This document shows, in pieces, positions 1 through 8,241 of a stretch of DNA of 55,795 nt. Position 1 is the stretch's first letter; the number at the start of each line of letters is the position of its first letter. The DNA comes from CAYOEJ01 sp964403015 (lineage in GTDB: Bacteria > Actinomycetota > Actinomycetes > Actinomycetales > Actinomycetaceae): the NCBI GenBank assembly GCA_964403015.1, contig CAYOEJ010000009.1:1-55795 (forward strand). The letters are read 5' to 3'. The notes beneath the pieces are model-generated. The model was given only the letters and a program-made list of their open reading frames with translations, was not told the origin of the DNA and ran no database searches. The position numbers were made by a program, and so were the translations under genes.

Positions 1-54
1 GAACCCGTGTATACGGCTTTGCAGGCCGCTGCCTCGCCTCTCGGCCAACCCACC
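1..54 (-). tRNA. tRNA-Cys (GCA), cut by window edge
   Basis: Read on the minus strand, the 5' acceptor strand starts at 54 with GGTGGGTTGGCCGAGAGG, followed by a D arm and an anticodon loop containing GCA (CCTGCAAAG). The T loop and the 3' acceptor strand lie beyond the window edge. It sits just downstream of tRNA-Gly in the same orientation, probably as one transcript, an arrangement common in actinobacteria. Confidence 0.9.
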
Positions 55-87
55 ATGTGGTTGAGCAGATATCCTGCTTGGCCTTCG

Positions 88-160
88 AGCGGATGACGGG
101 ACTCGGACCCGCGACCCTCACCTTGGCAAGGTGATGCTCTACCAACTGAGCTACATCCGC
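88..160 (-). tRNA. tRNA-Gly (GCC)
   Basis: The minus strand gives a full cloverleaf. The acceptor stem GCGGATG (160-154) pairs with CATCCGC (95-89), and 88 is the discriminator. The D-arm sequence AGCTCAGTTGGTAGAGC and the T-loop sequence GGTCCGAGTCC are canonical. The anticodon loop reads TTGCCAA, anticodon GCC. CCA is not encoded. Confidence 0.97.
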
Positions 161-341
161 GTGCTTGTCGCAATCAATTTCTCAACTGCGGCGCTTGTCT
201 AATATAGCCAAGATCGCGATCCGATGTCCAACTCAGAAAACATGACCTGTACCACCCGTGGCGAAGTTTGCGCTGAACATGAGCGCTAGGATATTCTCAA
301 ACGGCAAAGCTTGAAGAATCCGCAGTCTTACGGGTTCTCAC

Positions 342-416
342 GGGCGATTAGCTCAGTGGTAGAGCGCTTCGTTCACACCGAAGAGGTCACTGGTTCGAAC
401 CCAGTATCGCCCACCA
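342..416 (+). tRNA. tRNA-Val (CAC)
   Basis: The acceptor stem GGGCGAT (342-348) pairs with ATCGCCC (406-412); 413 is the discriminator and CCA is encoded at 414-416. The D arm (AGCTCAGTGGTAGAGC) and T loop (GGTTCGAACCC) are canonical. The anticodon stem-loop CTTCG-TTCACAC-CGAAG gives anticodon CAC. It is divergent from the Gly/Cys pair; the 181 bp between (161-341) hold no gene I can see and presumably carry both promoters. Confidence 0.97.
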
Positions 417-419
417 AAC

Positions 420-449
420 GTCCCGCCGGAGTCATCCAGCGGGACTTTT
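420..449 (+). terminator. Terminator after tRNA-Val
   Basis: Perfect 7-bp stem GTCCCGC (420-426) / GCGGGAC (439-445) followed by TTTT (446-449), four bases after the encoded CCA. This is a classical intrinsic terminator. Confidence 0.85.
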
Positions 450-549
450 CTGTTCCTTCGGTTTCTCGCGGACACTGGACGACGATGCCACACCCGCCAT
501 CTATAACCGCCGCTCGCCGACGACGCCGATCAACCGCCGTCGTCGTCAC

Positions 550-798
550 TCACCAAACGATGCGGAAGTCGCCGGCATTCGCGAGCGCGCGATCCAGAAC
601 ATTCATATCTGGATTCACCTCGCGGCGGTGCTTCAGGAAGAGTCGGGCCGGCCGGTCTGGGTCCCCTTCGGTTTCAAAGGTCGCTTGACCAATACCCTCG
701 TCAGCAAAAACGTCAAAGAGAGCTTGGAGTGCGGCCTTCACATCCGAATCTGAATGAACCCCAGATACCCGAACCATCGACGATGCCAGATCCGCCAT
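550..798 (-). CDS. Small HMA-like protein coupled to the molybdoenzyme
   Basis: This 82-residue soluble protein is not one I can name. Its pattern suggests a ferredoxin-like beta-alpha-beta fold resembling heavy-metal-associated domains: VRVSGVHSDSDVKAAL near the start and a final helix and strand ending in ALANAGDFRIVW. However, the metal-binding CxxC is absent; the corresponding stretch reads HSDSD and the protein has no cysteine. Its ATG overlaps the TAA of the upstream molybdopterin gene by one base (TAATG), so the two are almost certainly translated together. It may be a small partner, chaperone or maturation factor for that enzyme. The fold and role are inference from sequence pattern only. 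Confidence 0.7.
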   Translation of the reverse strand: MADLASSMVRVSGVHSDSDVKAALQALFDVFADEGIGQATFETEGDPDRPARLFLKHRREVNPDMNVLDRALANAGDFRIVW

Positions 799-2318
799 TA
801 GATCCTCCCGTTGATTGCTTGGAGTGCGGAATCCTCACGAGTTCCACCTCGCCCGTCGCCGTACTTCGTGTAGTCATCAATCCAGCGAATGGATTTCACC
901 CACTTCACGTGCTTGTATCCGTGGTTGGACTCAACACGGAGCCGCGCGGGAGCGCCCAGATAGTTGTCGAGAGGTTCTCCGTTGCGCTCAAAGGCAAGGA
1001 TGGTGTCCTCCTCCCCCACGGTCTCCAAATCAATGACGGCGTAGAACGGCTCTCGTGGTCGATTGTCGTACATCTTCTGGGCTAGGCCGTATGAATCGAT
1101 GAGAATGTACTTCGCACCGTTCGGCCTCGGACCAATGAGCGTCATAACGTCTTCTAGGCGCACGCCGGTCCAACGTGAGGTCGCGGACCAGCCCTGCATG
1201 CACGTATGCGTTGCGATATAGGACGCCTGTGGAAGTTCGCGTAGATCATCGAGGGTAATCAGCTTGTGCGTTCCGCTAAGATCATCGCCGATGGTGATGC
1301 TGTATCCCTCCCAACCGTTGTCCCGCGCCTGCGTCCATTCGATTGATTCATCTTCTGTGGGAGGCAGACCGTTGGTCCAGTGGAAGTCGGAAATATCCTC
1401 ATCCGTCAGGCTTTTCTGCCTCGCATTACGCGGACGCAAGTGGTTCAGGAATATCTTTCTACCGATTTCGGTGAACTTTACGAGGAAACCGTGAGCCCGG
1501 GCGCGGTCGGCAAGCGTCCAATAGCTGAGCCCAATCCAGAAAGCGATAACGAGGGCGATGACCACCAACATGATCGTGAACGCTTGCGCATACCGCGCGG
1601 TGTCGACGTCGCCAAAGACCATGTGGACCAAGTTGTTCTCGCGGTGAACAAGGAACACGAGGCCAACATGCATCACGATGAATCCGCTCATAAGAACCAT
1701 GCAGATGAAGTGGATTGAGCGCGCACCCTGATGGCCGCCCCATGCCTTAACGTACCAAGGGAAACGTGAGCGGATAGCGGGAGCCATCGCAAGACCAGTG
1801 AGCATGAATACCGGCGCGAGGACGAAAATGACGAAGCTGTATCCGAGCATCTGGAGCGCGTCATAGGGCTGGAAGTGCTCGATCCCTGGCACGCCAAAGC
1901 CGATGTAGATTTTCAATGACTCCCACGCGTCCGGGAAAACATCCCACGACGTGGGAATGATACGCCGCCACAGCCCCGTTGCGAATAACAACGCCACGTA
2001 CACCACGCCATTAAGAACCCAGAGCATGACGGACAGACCGTGCCAATGCCTACCCAAGCCGATATTTTCCCGCCCCGGGAGCGCAATGATAGGAGAAAGA
2101 GACTTTTCATCCATCAAGGACGTATAAACGCCTTCTTCCTTGGGAAGTTTGCGACGCGTGAAGCGAAGCCATTCGGTTCCGGGAGCGCAATCGTTACGCC
2201 ACCAGAGACGCGGTAGCGATGAGAGCATTTCCCACCCAGACCGCAACAGCATTCCGACGAGAACAAAGTTAATCAGATGGGACGCTCGCAACCACAACGG
2301 AAAGTCTGGGTTGTCCAT
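798..2318 (-). CDS. Cytochrome b561-like / molybdopterin oxidoreductase fusion
   Basis: A 506-residue membrane protein. The first ~265 residues hold several hydrophobic segments and scattered histidines (about 14, 91, 93, 196, 203, 217) typical of a di-haem cytochrome b561 domain. The last ~190 residues are an oxidoreductase molybdopterin-binding domain of the sulfite oxidase/MsrP (YedY) family. Cys373 in HTCMQGW matches the cysteine that ligates molybdenum, and RVESNHGYKHVKWV is the conserved C-terminal part. It therefore combines in one chain what MsrP and MsrQ do as two proteins: passing electrons from membrane quinol to a Mo active site. The substrate is unknown (methionine sulfoxide is one option). 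The ATG at 2318 is chosen for the GGAG seven bases upstream. No Tat signal is visible, so the side of the membrane is uncertain. Confidence 0.88.
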   Translation of the reverse strand: MDNPDFPLWLRASHLINFVLVGMLLRSGWEMLSSLPRLWWRNDCAPGTEWLRFTRRKLPKEEGVYTSLMDEKSLSPIIALPGRENIGLGRHWHGLSVMLWVLNGVVYVALLFATGLWRRIIPTSWDVFPDAWESLKIYIGFGVPGIEHFQPYDALQMLGYSFVIFVLAPVFMLTGLAMAPAIRSRFPWYVKAWGGHQGARSIHFICMVLMSGFIVMHVGLVFLVHRENNLVHMVFGDVDTARYAQAFTIMLVVIALVIAFWIGLSYWTLADRARAHGFLVKFTEIGRKIFLNHLRPRNARQKSLTDEDISDFHWTNGLPPTEDESIEWTQARDNGWEGYSITIGDDLSGTHKLITLDDLRELPQASYIATHTCMQGWSATSRWTGVRLEDVMTLIGPRPNGAKYILIDSYGLAQKMYDNRPREPFYAVIDLETVGEEDTILAFERNGEPLDNYLGAPARLRVESNHGYKHVKWVKSIRWIDDYTKYGDGRGGTREDSALQAINGRI

Positions 2319-2438
2319 TATTTTCTCCATATCATTGTGTAGCAATAACGGCAGCCTACATCACCCGGCGCGGACTCCGCATCAAATTTGGGTTTCTATT
2401 GGGATACAGTTACCTGAGCCCTTTTCGAGAACCGATCA

Positions 2439-3194
2439 CTATGGTGTCTCGGATACGTCGCGCTCTGGGCCAAGGGCAAGAATGCAAGCCCCGATCTGAG
2501 CGAACGGCCTGATTTGCGCTCTCTCTGGGCGCGTCCACCTTGCCAGCACTCCATCAACGAGTCCTTGATGAATGCCGCAGACCACTGCCGGATTCTCACG
2601 GGCCTCCCAAATCATGGGGCATGTTCGGAGAGCGATCGAAAGACCTTCAGATTCTTCAACGGGCATATCTGGCGTAAATCCATGGACTTCCATCAGCTGC
2701 ACTAGGCGGCTAACGAACTCCTCGTCACCGCACGCGTCTGCGTCAGCGATGAGATCTGCCCATTTCTTCCCGATTTCAATGGCATCTGACGGCTCACCAG
2801 CGACTGCCAGATGCTGCGCGCAAGCTCGAACCAAAGGCCCATAATCGACACCGCCCTTGGCCACAATGGCTAGCCTTCCAGAAGGGGTAATGACGTAACG
2901 GCGAGATGGCCTGCCGCGCCCACCGCCATGCACGGTATCCACATTGACGAGACCAGCTTTCTCGAGCTCCTGAAGATGAGTCCGGCTGCGGTTAACGTGG
3001 CCACCGAGCTGACGAGCTATATCGGTCACCGTGGCACCATCTGTTCTAGCATCGCCAACCACAGCGAGAACTTGACGCCTAGCCGGACTAATTTCCGGTA
3101 CTTCCATCGCTGGGCCAGCAGGACCCTTCTTGGACGGGCCTGCGGATCCCATCTCAGTAGGGTTTGCGGGTTCGCGTACGGCAAATTGACTCAT
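2439..3194 (-). CDS. Winged-helix regulator with C-terminal Cys/His motif
   Basis: A 251-residue regulator of the COG2345/SufR-like (ArsR/DeoR-type) group. Residues ~38-110 form a winged helix: TVTDIARQLGGHVNRSRTHL is the recognition region and GGGRGRPSRRY the wing. The C-terminal half carries C192-x13-C206-x2-H209 plus C237, with C125 and C155 earlier. Related regulators use such cysteines to hold an Fe-S cluster, so a redox, iron or NO sensing role is likely but inferred. It lies 120 bp upstream of the molybdoenzyme gene on the same strand and probably controls it. The ATG at 3194 is supported by a TACGCT hexamer exactly six bases upstream, suggesting a leaderless message. The N-terminal 30 residues are low-complexity (Pro/Ala/Gly). 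Confidence 0.85.
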   Translation of the reverse strand: MSQFAVREPANPTEMGSAGPSKKGPAGPAMEVPEISPARRQVLAVVGDARTDGATVTDIARQLGGHVNRSRTHLQELEKAGLVNVDTVHGGGRGRPSRRYVITPSGRLAIVAKGGVDYGPLVRACAQHLAVAGEPSDAIEIGKKWADLIADADACGDEEFVSRLVQLMEVHGFTPDMPVEESEGLSIALRTCPMIWEARENPAVVCGIHQGLVDGVLARWTRPERAQIRPFAQIGACILALGPERDVSETP

Positions 3195-3200
3195 GCCAAA

Positions 3201-3206
3201 AGCGTA
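3201..3206 (-). promoter_or_regulatory. -10 hexamer TACGCT, leaderless start of regulator
   Basis: TACGCT followed by six bases (TTTGGC) and then ATG at 3194. No Shine-Dalgarno is present. A start site 6-7 nt after the hexamer would fall on the start codon. Confidence 0.55.
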
Positions 3207-3349
3207 GCTCGTTATTTACAGGTGCCCTGTGGAGTAAAGACCTAGTTTTCTGTCCTGTGTCCATAATCGCGCTCAGTCTACTGATGAACACCGATCCCCT
3301 GCGGTAACCTATAGGTTGTTCAAAAATCAACCAGAACGTGAGATTTCAG

Positions 3350-5587
3350 ATGGAAATTTGGCCTGGCAAACCGTATCCGCTCGGAGCAACTTTCGACGGT
3401 ACCGGAACAAACTTTGCGATCTTCTCCTCCGTCGCAGACAAGATTGAGCTTTGCTTGATCGACGACGACCTCAACGAGCAGCGCATTGAGATGCGCGAAG
3501 TTGACGCCTACGTATGGCATTGCTACATCCCCGGACTTCGTCCGGGCCAGCGATACGGGTTCCGTATTCACGGACCGTACGAGCCAGAGCACGGCCACCG
3601 CTGCGATCCTTCGAAGATTCTCCTTGACCCCTACGCCAAGGCGATCGATGGTCAAGTCGAGAATCACCAGGCGAACTTCTCCTATAACTTCCTCAACAAT
3701 GAGGAGCGCTCGCAGGAAGACTCCCTCGGCCACACCATGCTCAGCGTGGTCATTAACCCCTACTTTGACTGGGGCCATGATCGTCCGCCGAATCACGAGT
3801 ATCACGACTCCATCATTTACGAAGCACACCTCAAGGGCATGACCATGCTTCACCCAGATATTCCTGAGGAGTTCCGCGGCACATACATGGGTATGGCACA
3901 CCCCGCCATGGTCAATTACCTTAAGGACCTTGGCATCACCGCCCTCGAGCTCATGCCTATTCATCAGTATGTCAATGACACCTCTCTTATCGAGAAGGGC
4001 CTATCCAACTACTGGGGTTACAACACGATCGGCTTCTTCGCTCCGCAGAACACCTACTCCTCATCCGGTACTCGTGGCGAGCAGGTAGAAGAGTTCAAGT
4101 CGCTGGTTAAGGCCTATCACGACGCCGACATCGAGATTATTCTTGACGTCGTCTACAACCACACCGCCGAGGGCAACCACATGGGTCCCACCCTGTCTTT
4201 CCGCGGTATTGACAACGCAAGCTACTACAGGCTTGTTGAAGAGGATAAGTCGCACTACTTTGACACGACGGGCACCGGTAACTCACTCAACATGAGTTCG
4301 CCGCACTCCCTCCAGTTGATCATGGATTCCCTGCGCTACTGGATCGTGGACATGCACGTGGATGGCTTCCGATTCGACCTTGCATCCACTCTTGCCCGCG
4401 AGCTCCATGCTGTCGACAAGCTGTCCTCCTTCTTCGACATCATTCAACAAGACCCGATCATCTCGCAGGTCAAGCTAATTGCCGAGCCCTGGGACATCGG
4501 CGAGAACGGTTACAACGTTGGCGAGTTCCCGCCGCTGTGGACCGAATGGAACGGCAAGTATCGCGACACGATTCGTGACTTCTGGCGCGGCGAACCGTCA
4601 ACTCTTTCAGAGTTCGCCTCCCGCTTGTCAGGCTCCTCTGATCTCTATGAGCATTCCGGCCGCCGCCCCTTTGCATCGATCAACTTCGTCACAGCTCACG
4701 ACGGCTTCACGATGCGCGATCTCGTTTCCTATAACGAGAAGCAAAACGAGGCTAACGGCGAGAACAATATGGACGGCGAATCACATAATCGTTCGTGGAA
4801 CTCCGGTGCCGAAGGACCAACAGACGATCCCGGCATCATCGAGCTTCGCAAGCGTCAGATGAAGAACTTCTTCGCGACTCTCCTGACCTCGCAGGGCGTT
4901 CCCATGATCTCGCACGGTGACGAGATCGCGCGCACCCAGGACGGTAACAATAACACCTACTGCCAAGACAACGAACTGGCGTGGATGGACTGGAACCTTT
5001 CAGACGAGCAGCTGGAGATCTTCAACGCGGCCCGCGCACTGATCGGCCTCCGTAAGAACCATCCGGTTCTGCGTCGTCGTCGCTTCTTCCAAGGCGACGC
5101 CGATCATGGTGGCACATCGGACCGCGGCGATATCATGTGGCTGCGTAACGACGGTGAAGAGATGACCGACGAGGATTGGGGCACGTGGTTTGCGCGTTCC
5201 GTCATGGTCTTCCTCAACGGCGATCTCATTCCTGAACCGGACATGCGCGGCAATCAGGTCAAGGACGATGACATGCTCATCATCTTCAATGCATCGCACG
5301 AAGATCTCGAGTTCCGCATCCCTGAATCCCAGCATCCGCTGTCATGGAAGGCGGAGTTCACCACCGATGCTGATGGTTTTGCGGAACAGGAGTTCTCGGC
5401 TGGAGACATGGTTCCCGTAAAGTCACGCTCGGTGAACATTCTTGTCCGCCCCTACTTCGATCCAGACGCCGACGCCGAGGCAACTACGCTTCCTGGTTCT
5501 ACGACCCCGAACGGGTCGACGAGTAGTTCGCTGCCTTCCGGCACGCAGGATTCTGATTCCGTGAAGGATCGCGTCCAGCGAAGCTAG
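3350..5587 (+). CDS. glgX: Glycogen debranching enzyme GlgX/TreX
   Basis: A 745-residue alpha-1,6-glucosidase (GH13 isoamylase group) that removes branches from glycogen or maltodextrin. An N-terminal CBM48 domain (~1-140; PLGATFDGTGTNFAIFSS) precedes the TIM barrel. Visible catalytic motifs are VVYNHTAEG, the nucleophile Asp in DGFRFDLAS, the acid Glu in LIAEPWDIG and the third acid in VTAHDGF. MISHGDEIARTQDGNNN is typical of GlgX. The last ~40 residues form an unusual Ser/Thr/Asp-rich tail. I prefer the ATG at 3350 (MEIWPGKPYPLG) because homologues begin there; a GTG at 3338 is in frame and neither has a strong Shine-Dalgarno. Next to treY and treZ it supplies linear glucans for trehalose synthesis (the TreX role). 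Confidence 0.96.
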   Translation: MEIWPGKPYPLGATFDGTGTNFAIFSSVADKIELCLIDDDLNEQRIEMREVDAYVWHCYIPGLRPGQRYGFRIHGPYEPEHGHRCDPSKILLDPYAKAIDGQVENHQANFSYNFLNNEERSQEDSLGHTMLSVVINPYFDWGHDRPPNHEYHDSIIYEAHLKGMTMLHPDIPEEFRGTYMGMAHPAMVNYLKDLGITALELMPIHQYVNDTSLIEKGLSNYWGYNTIGFFAPQNTYSSSGTRGEQVEEFKSLVKAYHDADIEIILDVVYNHTAEGNHMGPTLSFRGIDNASYYRLVEEDKSHYFDTTGTGNSLNMSSPHSLQLIMDSLRYWIVDMHVDGFRFDLASTLARELHAVDKLSSFFDIIQQDPIISQVKLIAEPWDIGENGYNVGEFPPLWTEWNGKYRDTIRDFWRGEPSTLSEFASRLSGSSDLYEHSGRRPFASINFVTAHDGFTMRDLVSYNEKQNEANGENNMDGESHNRSWNSGAEGPTDDPGIIELRKRQMKNFFATLLTSQGVPMISHGDEIARTQDGNNNTYCQDNELAWMDWNLSDEQLEIFNAARALIGLRKNHPVLRRRRFFQGDADHGGTSDRGDIMWLRNDGEEMTDEDWGTWFARSVMVFLNGDLIPEPDMRGNQVKDDDMLIIFNASHEDLEFRIPESQHPLSWKAEFTTDADGFAEQEFSAGDMVPVKSRSVNILVRPYFDPDADAEATTLPGSTTPNGSTSSSLPSGTQDSDSVKDRVQRS

Positions 5588-5600
5588 GCGTGTATGAGTT

Positions 5601-5651
5601 ATGGCCCACAACCATTCTTTCGACTGCGAAAGTTTATCGGTTGTGGGCCAT
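5601..5651 (+). promoter_or_regulatory. Nested inverted repeat between glgX and treY
   Basis: Perfect 13-bp outer arms ATGGCCCACAACC (5601-5613) and GGTTGTGGGCCAT (5639-5651) enclose a second hairpin CTTTCG (5617-5622) / CGAAAG (5627-5632). No T-run follows on either strand. The right arm ends nine bases before the candidate treY -10 (TAGGAT, 5660-5665), so it overlaps the -35/spacer region. It could be a U-less terminator for glgX, an operator for treYZ, or both. Confidence 0.6.
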
Positions 5652-5659
5652 CGCTCTAC

Positions 5660-5665
5660 TAGGAT
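5660..5665 (+). promoter_or_regulatory. Candidate -10 (TAGGAT) for treY
   Basis: TAGGAT lies 23 bases before the treY ATG, leaving room for a short leader that carries the AAGGAG Shine-Dalgarno at 5679-5684. No convincing -35 hexamer is visible; the inverted-repeat arm occupies that position. Confidence 0.4.
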
Positions 5666-5688
5666 GAAAGTTGAACCTAAGGAGCAGT

Positions 5689-8241
5689 ATGCCGAGTCAG
5701 CAACACAATCTTGCCGCCGATCAGACCGACATCCATCCACGCGAGCGATACCACTCCCACATTCCGCACCCTGATCGCAGGCAACCCATCACGACCTACC
5801 GTCTGCAATTAACGCCCGAATTCACCTTTGCCGATGCCGAAAAGGTCCTCCCATATCTTCGGGATCTTGGCGTCACGGACGTCTTCTTCTCCCCTATTCT
5901 TCAGGCGGCCCCGGGATCAACCCACGGCTACGACGTGGTGGACCATCACAAGATTTCCGAGCCCCTCGGTGGCCTTGACGGTTTCCGCGATGTTTCCAAG
6001 GCGATTCACGACGCCGGAATGCGCCTTGTTGTTGACGTGGTTCCCAACCACATGGCTGTCCCCACCCCGCTTTATCACAACAGAGCACTCTGGTCCGTCC
6101 TTCGTGAAGGCTCAGAATCCGAGTATGCCAATTGGTTCGACATTGAGCTTTCCGATGAGAGCGACGGGCTCCTTCTGCCCGTTCTCGGCAGCCGTATTGG
6201 CGATGTGCTCGCTCAGGACGACATCACCATCGAACAAATGGTCGTCCCCGGCTTCGAGGATCAAGGTGTGTTGCCCGTGGTGCGCTACTACGACCACGTC
6301 TTCCCTGTTCGCAAGGGCACGGAATCCCTTCCGCTTATTGACATGCTCGACCGCCAGTTCTACCGGCTAGCATATTGGCGCGTGGCGAATGAAGAGCTAA
6401 ACTACCGGCGTTTCTTCGACGTCGATACCCTTGCTGCCATCCGCGTAGAGGACGACGACGTTTTCGACGGCTCGCATTCCTTGCTTTTGGAGCTCTTCAA
6501 CGAAGGTTTGATTGATTCTTTCCGCATCGACCACCCAGATGGTCTTGCAGATCCGCGAGGCTACTTCCGCAGACTCCACGAGAAGACCGGCGGCGCTTGG
6601 TTAGTTGCGGAAAAGATTCTCGAGGGCGAAGAGTACTTGCCCAATGATTGGCCGTGTGCTGGCACAACCGGCTATGACGCGCTCCGCAGAGTCCAGGGTC
6701 TCTTCACGGATGCCAGTGGCATCGCAGAGCTGACTCAGATCTACTCCGAGCTATCCGGGTCCAGTGACTCCGTCAGCACTGTTGAGGTTGATGCCAAACG
6801 TCAAATCATTGCCACCTCGTTGTTTGCCGAGGTTGATCGCCTCGCTAACCTCCTTTCCGAGGTGTGTCATTCCGATGTTCGACTACGTGATCATACGTTC
6901 CGCTCGATCCACGACAGCCTTGTAGAACTGATTGTTCACATGACGCGCTACCGCGCCTACGTCGTCCCCGGAGAGAAGCCTTCAGTTGAGGATGAACAGA
7001 TTCTTCGATCGGCTGCGGATAACGCCGCGCGCAACCTTGACGAGGATCGTGGCGAAACCCTGAATATCGTGGTCGACATACTTCTTGGAAAAGAAATCGG
7101 ATCTGCTGGGCGCACGCATGAGGAACGCCGCCACGAAGCAATTATCCGTTTCCAGCAGGTATGTGGAGCGGTCATGGCGAAGGGTGTGGAAGACACAACG
7201 TTTTACCGCTATAGCGTGCTTACGTCAGCTAACGAAGTTGGCGGGGGCCCGCACTACTTCGTCACGTCCCCCGACGAGTTCCACTCGTGGCAGCAGTTCA
7301 TGCGCCAAGCTTGGCCCGTGTCCGGCGTCGTTCTGTCTACCCACGATACGAAACGTGGAGAGGACGTCCGGGCTCACATCGCTGTCCTTTCTGAGTATGC
7401 AAAGGAATGGAAAGCACTCCTGACCGAGCTGCGGTCATTGACAGAAAAGAGCCGCAGCAACGATGTGGATGGCCAGTTCGAAAATCTTCTCTGGCAAACC
7501 ATTGTGGGTACGTGGACGTCCGATGGGCCTATCCCCTTTGATCGTCTGAGCGGATACCTCATGAAAGCAGCTCGTGAACAAAAGAGCTGGACCACCTGGA
7601 CCGAACAAAACTCGCTCGCTGAGGAAAACGTCCTCAAGTACGCCCGGTTCATCATTTCTGATCCTGAGGTTGTGGGTCTTTTGGAGGATTTCCACACGAA
7701 GATCTCTCCGGCGGTTCGCGCGATCGTGCTCGGGCAGAAGGCGCTGAGCCTCACCATGGTTGGGGTACCGGACCTTTACCAAGGTCAAGAGGTCACGCAG
7801 AATTCGCTGGTGGACCCTGATAACCGCCGAGCCATTGACTTTGATCTCCTTCATGAGAAGCTGCAGGTTCTCGATTCCCAGGGCCTACACAATCAAGCCG
7901 ACATTGATGATGAGAAGCTGTGGCTAACATCGCGCGCCGCACGCTTGCGCCGCGATCACCCCGAACTCGCGTCCGCAAACACGGGGTACGAGCCGCTGCC
8001 GGTATCCACCGGTCACGCTCTTGCCTTCATGCGTACGCACGGCGACAAACCAGTCGTCGCAACAATTGTGACTCGCCAGCAGGGTACACTGAATAATGCT
8101 GGAGGCTTCGGCTCCCATACCGTTGTGCTCCCTGAAGGCACGTGGCGCAATATTCTGACCGATAAAGATGTCGAGGGCGGCACGCAGCAGATCAGCTCCA
8201 TCCTCGACCGATTCCCCACGGCAATTCTGGAGAAAATTTAA
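5689..8241 (+). CDS. treY: Malto-oligosyltrehalose synthase TreY
   Basis: An 850-residue GH13 enzyme that isomerises the reducing-end alpha-1,4 bond of a maltodextrin to alpha,alpha-1,1, giving maltooligosyl trehalose. TreY signatures are TYRLQLTPEFTFADA at the start of the barrel, FFSPILQAAPGSTHGYDVVD, VVDVVPNHMA, NYRRFFDVDTLAAIRVE, the nucleophile region DSFRIDHPDGLADP, the acid region VAEKILEGEE and GVEDTTFYRY. Length is at the upper end for the family. The ATG at 5689 is chosen for AAGGAG at 5679-5684; a TTG at 5671 is in frame but overlaps the Shine-Dalgarno. The stop overlaps the treZ start by one base, so the two are translationally coupled. Confidence 0.97.
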   Translation: MPSQQHNLAADQTDIHPRERYHSHIPHPDRRQPITTYRLQLTPEFTFADAEKVLPYLRDLGVTDVFFSPILQAAPGSTHGYDVVDHHKISEPLGGLDGFRDVSKAIHDAGMRLVVDVVPNHMAVPTPLYHNRALWSVLREGSESEYANWFDIELSDESDGLLLPVLGSRIGDVLAQDDITIEQMVVPGFEDQGVLPVVRYYDHVFPVRKGTESLPLIDMLDRQFYRLAYWRVANEELNYRRFFDVDTLAAIRVEDDDVFDGSHSLLLELFNEGLIDSFRIDHPDGLADPRGYFRRLHEKTGGAWLVAEKILEGEEYLPNDWPCAGTTGYDALRRVQGLFTDASGIAELTQIYSELSGSSDSVSTVEVDAKRQIIATSLFAEVDRLANLLSEVCHSDVRLRDHTFRSIHDSLVELIVHMTRYRAYVVPGEKPSVEDEQILRSAADNAARNLDEDRGETLNIVVDILLGKEIGSAGRTHEERRHEAIIRFQQVCGAVMAKGVEDTTFYRYSVLTSANEVGGGPHYFVTSPDEFHSWQQFMRQAWPVSGVVLSTHDTKRGEDVRAHIAVLSEYAKEWKALLTELRSLTEKSRSNDVDGQFENLLWQTIVGTWTSDGPIPFDRLSGYLMKAAREQKSWTTWTEQNSLAEENVLKYARFIISDPEVVGLLEDFHTKISPAVRAIVLGQKALSLTMVGVPDLYQGQEVTQNSLVDPDNRRAIDFDLLHEKLQVLDSQGLHNQADIDDEKLWLTSRAARLRRDHPELASANTGYEPLPVSTGHALAFMRTHGDKPVVATIVTRQQGTLNNAGGFGSHTVVLPEGTWRNILTDKDVEGGTQQISSILDRFPTAILEKI

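Noticed and set aside
161..341. Integration site at the tRNA genes
   Set aside because: No integrase, no partial tRNA duplication and no mobile genes are seen nearby; the neighbouring genes look native.
311..688. 125-codon frame spanning tRNA-Val
   Set aside because: It reads through a clear tRNA gene and its terminator and is antisense to the small HMA-like gene; no protein family resemblance.
3320..3964. 214-codon frame opposite glgX
   Set aside because: Antisense shadow of the glgX N-terminus; no recognisable domain.
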